Shown here piece after piece: positions 58,366-64,000 of a stretch of 64,000 nucleotides of DNA. This DNA comes from Pseudomonas siliginis (GTDB lineage: Bacteria > Pseudomonadota > Gammaproteobacteria > Pseudomonadales > Pseudomonadaceae). The notes below the pieces were generated by a model that was given only the letters and a program-made list of their open reading frames with translations, was not told the DNA's origin and made no database searches. The stretch is taken from the NCBI RefSeq assembly GCF_019145195.1, contig NZ_JAHSTW010000005.1, positions 62,001-126,000 of the forward strand. The letters run 5' to 3'. Made by a program: the position numbers and the translations under genes. The number at the start of each line of letters is the position of its first letter. The stretch's first letter is position 1.

Positions 58366-59796
58366 TTACTGTGCTCCTTGGAACAATTCACGAACGTCGA
58401 TGAAACGGCCGTTCACTGCTGCTGCCGCAGCCATGGCCGGGCTGACCAGGTGGGTACGGCCACCGGCGCCCTGACGGCCTTCGAAGTTACGGTTGGAAGT
58501 CGAGGCGCAATGCTCGCCGGACTCCAAACGGTCCGGGTTCATCGCCAGGCACATCGAGCAGCCTGGCTCGCGCCATTCGAAACCGGCCTCGAGGAAAATC
58601 TTGTCCAGCCCTTCGGCTTCAGCCTGCGCCTTGACCAGACCCGAGCCCGGCACGACGATCGCCTGCTTGATGGTGGAGGCGACCTTGCGGCCCTTGGCGA
58701 TCACCGCAGCGGCGCGCAAGTCTTCAATGCGCGAGTTGGTGCAGGAACCGATGAACACGCGATCAAGCTGAATGTCGGTGATCGCCTGATTGGCGGTCAA
58801 ACCCATGTATTTCAAGGCGCGGACGATCGAGTCGCGCTTGACCAGATCCATTTCCTTGGCCGGGTCCGGGACGTTCTGATCCACGGCCAAAACCATTTCC
58901 GGGGACGTGCCCCAGCTGACTTGCGGCTTGATCTGCGCGGCGTCGAGCTCGACCACGGTGTCGAATTTGGCATCGGCATCGGAAACCAGATCTTTCCAGG
59001 CTTCGACGGCCATGTCCCACTGCTCGCCCTTCGGCGCGAATGGACGACCTTTGACGTAGTCGATGGTCTTCTGATCCGCCGCCACCAGGCCGACGCGGGC
59101 GCCGGCTTCGATGGACATGTTGCAGATGGTCATGCGGCCTTCAACGGACAGATCGCGGATCGCGCTGCCGGCAAATTCGATGGCGTGGCCGTTACCGCCG
59201 GCGGTGCCGATCTTGCCGATCACCGCAAGGACGATGTCCTTGGCGGTCACGCCGAACGGCAATTGGCCTTCGACGCGCACCAGCATGTTTTTCATTTTCT
59301 TGGCCACCAGGCACTGCGTGGCGAGGACGTGCTCGACCTCGGAGGTGCCGATACCGTGAGCCAACGCGCCGAACGCGCCGTGGGTCGAGGTGTGCGAGTC
59401 GCCGCAGACCACGGTCATGCCTGGCAAGGTCGCGCCCTGCTCCGGGCTGATGACGTGGACGATGCCCTGGCGAACGTCGTTCATCTTGAACTCGACGATG
59501 CCGTATTCATCGCAGTTGTCATCGAGGGTCTGAACCTGCAAACGCGAGACCTGATCGGCAATGGCTTCGATGCCGCCCTTGCGCTCCGGGGTGGTCGGTA
59601 CGTTGTGGTCCGGGGTCGCGATGTTGGCATCGATGCGCCAAGGCTTGCGCCCGGCCAGACGCAAGCCTTCGAAAGCTTGCGGCGAAGTCACTTCGTGGAT
59701 GATGTGACGATCGATATAGATCAGCGCCGAGCCATCATCGCGCTGCTTGACCAAATGCGAATCCCAGAGCTTGTCGTAGAGCGTTTTGCCGGCCAT
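58366..59796 (-). CDS. leuC: 3-isopropylmalate dehydratase large subunit
   Basis: The 476-residue aconitase-type subunit binds a 4Fe-4S cluster. The cluster cysteines are in [13 protein letters not shown] and [12 protein letters not shown]. The start is ATG 59796 ([14 protein letters not shown]), with GAGGA upstream. It is the first gene of the leuCD unit and is divergent from a LysR gene. Confidence 0.98.
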   Translation of the reverse strand: MAGKTLYDKLWDSHLVKQRDDGSALIYIDRHIIHEVTSPQAFEGLRLAGRKPWRIDANIATPDHNVPTTPERKGGIEAIADQVSRLQVQTLDDNCDEYGIVEFKMNDVRQGIVHVISPEQGATLPGMTVVCGDSHTSTHGAFGALAHGIGTSEVEHVLATQCLVAKKMKNMLVRVEGQLPFGVTAKDIVLAVIGKIGTAGGNGHAIEFAGSAIRDLSVEGRMTICNMSIEAGARVGLVAADQKTIDYVKGRPFAPKGEQWDMAVEAWKDLVSDADAKFDTVVELDAAQIKPQVSWGTSPEMVLAVDQNVPDPAKEMDLVKRDSIVRALKYMGLTANQAITDIQLDRVFIGSCTNSRIEDLRAAAVIAKGRKVASTIKQAIVVPGSGLVKAQAEAEGLDKIFLEAGFEWREPGCSMCLAMNPDRLESGEHCASTSNRNFEGRQGAGGRTHLVSPAMAAAAAVNGRFIDVRELFQGAQ

Positions 59797-59935
59797 CAGA
59801 CGGTTCCTCATCAGCTTGTTTCTATGCCCTGGGCTTATCAATAACCCTTTGGCTTGTGAGGCCGATCCTATGGGGTTAGATTAAATAACTCAAATTCATA
59901 TTTTTTATGCTTTGGATAACCAACTGGAATGCGAC

Positions 59936-60826
59936 ATGGACTTGGCTAACCTCAACGCTTTTATTGCCATCGCCGAGACCGGCAGCTTCTCCGGCGCCGG
60001 CGAACGCCTTCATCTGACCCAACCGGCGATCAGCAAGCGCATCGCCGGTCTTGAGCAGCAATTGAAGGTGCGCCTGTTCGACCGACTGGGCCGCGAAGTC
60101 GGCCTGACCGAGGCCGGTCGCGCCCTGCTGCCACGGGCTTATCAGATTCTCAACGTGCTCGACGACACCCGCCGCGCCCTGACCAACCTGACCGGCGAGG
60201 TCAGCGGTCGCCTGACGCTGGCCACCAGTCACCACATCGGCCTGCACCGCTTGCCGCCTCTATTAAGGGAGTTCACCCGCCGCTACCCACAGGTTGCGCT
60301 GGATATTCAGTTCCTTGATTCGGAAGTGGCCTACGAGGAAATTCTCCACGGCCGCGCAGAACTGGCGGTCATCACCCTGGCGCCAGAGCCGCACACCCTG
60401 GTCAAAGCCACGCCGGTGTGGGACGACCCGCTGGATTTTGTCGTCGCCCCGGAGCATTCGCTGATCAACAACGGCGCCGTCAGTCTGGCGGACATCGCCG
60501 GCCATCCGGCGGTTTTTCCCGGCGGAAACACGTTTACCCACCACATCGTCCAGCGTTTGTTCGAAGCCCAGGGCCTGACGCCGAACATCGCCATGAGCAC
60601 CAACTATCTGGAAACCATAAAGATGATGGTCTCCATTGGCCTGGCCTGGAGCGTGCTGCCGCGCACCATGCTCGACGAACAAGTGGCAAGCATCGCATTG
60701 CCGGGCATACAGCTCACTCGCCAGCTAGGCTATATCTTGCACACCGAACGGACGCTATCGAATGCAGCACGCGCCTTCATGGCCCTGCTGGATGCACAAA
60801 TCGATCGGCCAGGGATCCCGGCCTGA
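59936..60826 (+). CDS. LysR-family regulator divergent from leuC
   Basis: Start at ATG 59936 (MDLANLNAFIAIAETGSFSGAGERLHLTQPAISKRIAGLEQQL), a textbook LysR helix-turn-helix, with GGAA upstream; total 296 residues with a full effector domain. It is 139 bp from the divergent leuC start and is therefore a likely regulator of leuCD, possibly sensing a pathway intermediate. The gap contains AT-rich sequence with T-N11-A-like positions. Confidence 0.93.
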   Translation: MDLANLNAFIAIAETGSFSGAGERLHLTQPAISKRIAGLEQQLKVRLFDRLGREVGLTEAGRALLPRAYQILNVLDDTRRALTNLTGEVSGRLTLATSHHIGLHRLPPLLREFTRRYPQVALDIQFLDSEVAYEEILHGRAELAVITLAPEPHTLVKATPVWDDPLDFVVAPEHSLINNGAVSLADIAGHPAVFPGGNTFTHHIVQRLFEAQGLTPNIAMSTNYLETIKMMVSIGLAWSVLPRTMLDEQVASIALPGIQLTRQLGYILHTERTLSNAARAFMALLDAQIDRPGIPA

Positions 60827-60889
60827 CTTGTGCTACTCCTATAGAGCCGCTCCTGTGCCTAACGCCACTCAGCTCAAGGCCCGCTGACA

Positions 60890-63800
60890 ATGCCGAAATC
60901 TGTTGACCGAACTCCGCCGATGCCGCGAATCCAGGCCGTTGATCCGCGCCATTCCGAGCAGAGCTGGGAAAGCGCGCCGCAATTGCTCGCCGCGCTCAAC
61001 GGCGCGCGGCTCGGTGCCTGGTATTGGGACATCGAGCGCGGGCAGATCAGCTGGTCGCGGGGCACTCAGGCATTGTTCGGTTTCGATCCACGGCAGCCGT
61101 TACCCGCCGACCTGGAATACCTCGACCTGTTGCCGCCGGAGGACCGCGCGAAAACCGTGCGTGCTTTCCACGCGGTGATTGCCGGCGCGCCGCTGGAACA
61201 GGCGATGCATCACCGTATTCGCTGGCCCGACGGCAGCCTGCACTGGCTGGAGATCAGCGGCAGCCTGCTGCCAGACAAGAACGGCCGGCCCCGAATGATC
61301 GGGGTGATTCGCGAAATCACCCACCAACGCCAGCGCGAGCAGGCCTTGAGCAGCTCGGAGAAACGTTTCGCGACACTTTTCCACCTATGCCCGAACATGG
61401 TTCTGCTGACCCGTCAGGATGACGGTCTGATCAGCGAGGCCAACCAGTATTTCGAAAGCCTGTTCGGCTGGCCGGTGCAAAGCGCGATCGGCCGCACCAC
61501 CCTGGAACTGGGCTTGTGGGTGCACCCCGAGCAACGCGCCGAACTGGTGAAGAAAACCAAAGCCAAGGGCGAGCTGATCAGCATGGAAGTGCAGTTTCGC
61601 GCCAGCAATGGCCAAGTGCACGACGGCATCCTCAGCGCGCAGAAGGTCGAGCTCGAAGGTCAGCCCTATCTGCTCAGCACGTTCCTCGACACCACCGAAC
61701 GCAAAGCCGCCGAACTGGCCTTGAAGGACAGCCAGGAGCGCCTCGACCTGGCGCTGGACTCGGCGCAACTCGGCACCTGGGACTGGCACATCCCCAGCGG
61801 CATGCTTTACGGATCGGCGCGCGCTGCGCAATTGCACGGGCTGGAGCCGATTCCATTCCATGAATCATTCGAGGAGTTTTTCGAAGGCGTGCCGGGCGAG
61901 GAACGCGACAGCATGCGCGATGCCTACCGCAGCCTGCGCGAAGGTCCGGCCGGCAATTATCAACTGACCTACCGCGTGCAATTGCCCGACGGCAGCTCGC
62001 GCTATCTGGAAAGCCGCGCGCGTCTCTATCGCGACGACAACGGCGCGCCGCTGCGCATGGCCGGCACGTTGCTGGACATCACCGATCAGGTCGAGCGCGA
62101 GCAGCGGCTGGTCGCCTCGGAAGAGAAATTCGCCACGCTGTTTCAGGTCAGCCCCGATCCGATCTGCGTCACGCGCCAGGAAACCGGGGAATTCATCGAA
62201 ATCAATTCGAGCTTCAGCCAGACCTTTGGCTGGAGCGCCGCCGATGTGATTGGCCACACCGCCGAAGAAATCGGCCTGTGGGACGCCTCGGCAAAGAGCC
62301 TGCAACGCATCGAACGGGTGATTCGCGAACAAGGCCTGAGCAACGTGGCCATTCTCGTCCAGCACAAGGACGGCCAGTCGCTGACCTGCGTGATTTCCAG
62401 CCGGCAGATCAGCGTCGGCGATCAGCCGTGCATCGTCACCACCCTGCGCGACATCACCCAGCAACAGCGCTCGGAAGCGGCGCTGAAGGCCAGCGAAGAA
62501 AAATTTGCCAAGGCGTTTCACTCCAGCCCCGACGCCATCACCATCACCGAACGCGACACCGGGCGTTATCTGGAGGTCAACGACGGCTTCTGTCGCCTCA
62601 CCGGCTACCGCGCCGACGAAGTGGTGGGCAAAACCGTCTATCAGGTGGGGATCTGGGCCGAAGAGAAACAACGCTCGACCTTACTCGCCGAGTTGCAGAT
62701 CAAGGGCCGCGTGCATCATCAGGAAATGCTCGGGCGCAACAAGCGCGGCGAGTTGCTCACGGTGGAAGTCTCGGTCGAGCCGATCACCCTCAATGAAACC
62801 GCCTGCCTGCTGCTGACCGCGCGCGACGTCAGCCTGTTGAAGAACGCCGAAGCGCAGATTCGTCACCTGGCCTATCACGACCCGCTGACCAACCTGCCCA
62901 ACCGCGCCCTGCTGATGGATCGCCTGAGTCAGCAGATCGCCCTGCTCAAGCGCCACAATCTGCGCGGCGCCTTGCTGTTTCTCGACCTCGACCACTTCAA
63001 GCACATCAACGATTCCCTCGGTCACCCGGTCGGCGACACCGTGCTGAAAATCATCACCGCGCGGCTCGAAGCCAGCGTGCGCATGGAAGACACGGTAGCG
63101 CGCCTCGGTGGCGATGAGTTTGTGGTGTTGCTCAGCGGCCTCGAAGGTTCGCGCAGTGAAGTCAGCGAGCAAGTGCGCGCGCTGGCCGACACCATTCGCG
63201 AATTGCTTTCGGAGCCGATGTTCCTCGATGGCCAGCGCCTGCAAGTGACGCCGAGCATTGGCGTGGCGCTGATTCCCGATCACGGCTCGACCCCGACCGA
63301 CCTGCTCAAACGCGCCGACATCGCCCTGTACCGGGCCAAGGATTCCGGGCGCAACACCACGCAGATGTATCACAACACCATGCAGAAAGCGGCCAGCGAA
63401 CGCCTGCGTATGGAGACCGACCTGCGCCTGGCGCTGTCGCGCGGCGAGTTCAACGTGCACTTTCAGCCACAGGTCGATGCCCGCGACAACCGCATCATCG
63501 GCGCCGAAGCCTTGGTGCGCTGGAACCATCCCGAACTGGGTGCGCAGTCGCCCACCGAGTTCATCAAGGTACTGGAAGATAGCGGCCTGATTCTCGAAGT
63601 CGGCACCTGGATCCTCGATGAAGCCTGCAACGCCTTCAAACAACTGATCGCGTTGAAACTGGTCGACCCGCTGAACTTCAGCTTGTGCGTGAACATCAGC
63701 CCGAGACAGTTCCGCCAGAACGATTTCGTCGAACGCATCGAACACAGCATGACCAGCCACGGCCTGCCCTGCTCGCTGCTGAAACTGGAAATCACCGAAG

Positions 63801-64000
63801 GCATCGTCATCCAGAATCTGGAAGACACCATCAGCAAAATGCGCCGCCTGAAAAAGCTCGGCGTGAGCTTCGCCATGGACGATTTCGGCACCGGTTATTC
63901 ATCGCTGACGTATTTGAAGAGGCTACCGGTAGACACCCTGAAGATCGACCAGTCGTTCATCCGCGATGCAACCACTGACTCCAATGTTGCCGAGATCATT
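60890..64000 (+). CDS. Multi-PAS GGDEF-EAL protein, 3' end cut by window edge
   Basis: The frame is open from ATG 60890 (MPKSVDRTPPMPRIQAVD) for 1,037 codons to the window edge. No transmembrane segment is seen, so it is cytoplasmic. About five PAS repeats fill residues 35-655 (for example ARLGAWYWDIERGQISWSRG, SAQLGTWDWHIPSGMLYG). GGDEF follows, intact (ARLGGDEFVVLL, 740-744), then EAL with EALVRW (873-875), NISPRQF, LEITEG and DDFGTGYSSL (997 onward). Both cyclic-di-GMP synthesis and hydrolysis motifs look complete. The ligand of the PAS domains is unknown. Confidence 0.95.
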   Translation, partial: MPKSVDRTPPMPRIQAVDPRHSEQSWESAPQLLAALNGARLGAWYWDIERGQISWSRGTQALFGFDPRQPLPADLEYLDLLPPEDRAKTVRAFHAVIAGAPLEQAMHHRIRWPDGSLHWLEISGSLLPDKNGRPRMIGVIREITHQRQREQALSSSEKRFATLFHLCPNMVLLTRQDDGLISEANQYFESLFGWPVQSAIGRTTLELGLWVHPEQRAELVKKTKAKGELISMEVQFRASNGQVHDGILSAQKVELEGQPYLLSTFLDTTERKAAELALKDSQERLDLALDSAQLGTWDWHIPSGMLYGSARAAQLHGLEPIPFHESFEEFFEGVPGEERDSMRDAYRSLREGPAGNYQLTYRVQLPDGSSRYLESRARLYRDDNGAPLRMAGTLLDITDQVEREQRLVASEEKFATLFQVSPDPICVTRQETGEFIEINSSFSQTFGWSAADVIGHTAEEIGLWDASAKSLQRIERVIREQGLSNVAILVQHKDGQSLTCVISSRQISVGDQPCIVTTLRDITQQQRSEAALKASEEKFAKAFHSSPDAITITERDTGRYLEVNDGFCRLTGYRADEVVGKTVYQVGIWAEEKQRSTLLAELQIKGRVHHQEMLGRNKRGELLTVEVSVEPITLNETACLLLTARDVSLLKNAEAQIRHLAYHDPLTNLPNRALLMDRLSQQIALLKRHNLRGALLFLDLDHFKHINDSLGHPVGDTVLKIITARLEASVRMEDTVARLGGDEFVVLLSGLEGSRSEVSEQVRALADTIRELLSEPMFLDGQRLQVTPSIGVALIPDHGSTPTDLLKRADIALYRAKDSGRNTTQMYHNTMQKAASERLRMETDLRLALSRGEFNVHFQPQVDARDNRIIGAEALVRWNHPELGAQSPTEFIKVLEDSGLILEVGTWILDEACNAFKQLIALKLVDPLNFSLCVNISPRQFRQNDFVERIEHSMTSHGLPCSLLKLEITEGIVIQNLEDTISKMRRLKKLGVSFAMDDFGTGYSSLTYLKRLPVDTLKIDQSFIRDATTDSNVAEII

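Overview
The window is chromosomal DNA of a Pseudomonas, most likely from the P. fluorescens group. The evidence is gene order and protein content. The block thrS-infC-rpmI-rplT-pheS-pheT-ihfA-merR-tRNA-Pro and the block leuC-leuD-(methyltransferase)-leuB-asd-usg-fimV-truA-trpF-accD-folC-(SPOR)-cvpA-purF-metZ-SDR both follow the usual Pseudomonas order. Other pointers are MetZ-type methionine synthesis, a FimV polar hub protein, a Pseudomonas-type glutaminase-asparaginase and GC-rich REP/REPIN repeats. No phage, integrase, transposase, rRNA or CRISPR array was found.

Layout. Positions 1-5.7 kb hold a LysR/MFS divergent pair, a quinone oxidoreductase, a membrane-anchored alpha/beta hydrolase and several small envelope proteins. 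Positions 5.8-10.1 kb hold the RNA-repair locus: rtcB and rtcA on the minus strand behind a clear sigma-54 promoter, and the divergent activator gene rtcR. A possible third small gene sits between rtcB and rtcA. Positions 10.2-18.7 kb carry two tiny genes, tRNA-Pro and the translation operon. The thrS leader has two hairpins whose loops mimic threonine anticodons. Positions 18.7-20.8 kb hold small genes, including a cold-shock protein and an I78-type inhibitor. Positions 20.8-27.9 kb hold a ribose ABC transport and catabolism operon that ends with a periplasmic nucleoside hydrolase; its promoter and LacI-type operator can be read directly.

Positions 28-33 kb contain ansB with an Anr/FNR-like box, an SOS-type operon (LexA box, a small Pseudomonas protein, endonuclease I), csrA/rsmA, a DUF2214 membrane protein, a candidate sRNA and tRNA-Val(GAC). 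Positions 33.2-40.2 kb hold a PuuB-like oxidase and a tight four-gene molybdenum hydroxylase operon: Tat-exported large subunit, 2Fe-2S subunit, tri-haem cytochrome c and XdhC. A cluster of three tRNAs follows (Asp, Asp, Val). Positions 41.3-59.8 kb are the long minus-strand biosynthetic block for methionine, purines, folate, fatty acids, tryptophan, aspartate-family amino acids and leucine, with fimV inside it. The window ends with a LysR gene divergent from leuC and a large multi-PAS GGDEF-EAL protein cut by the window edge.

The most interesting non-coding signals are the thrS leader, the rtcB-rtcA intergenic frame, the LexA box upstream of endA, the Anr-like box upstream of ansB, the rbs operator set and a three-armed palindromic repeat at 34.5 kb. 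All calls were made by eye from the sequence; no database search was run.
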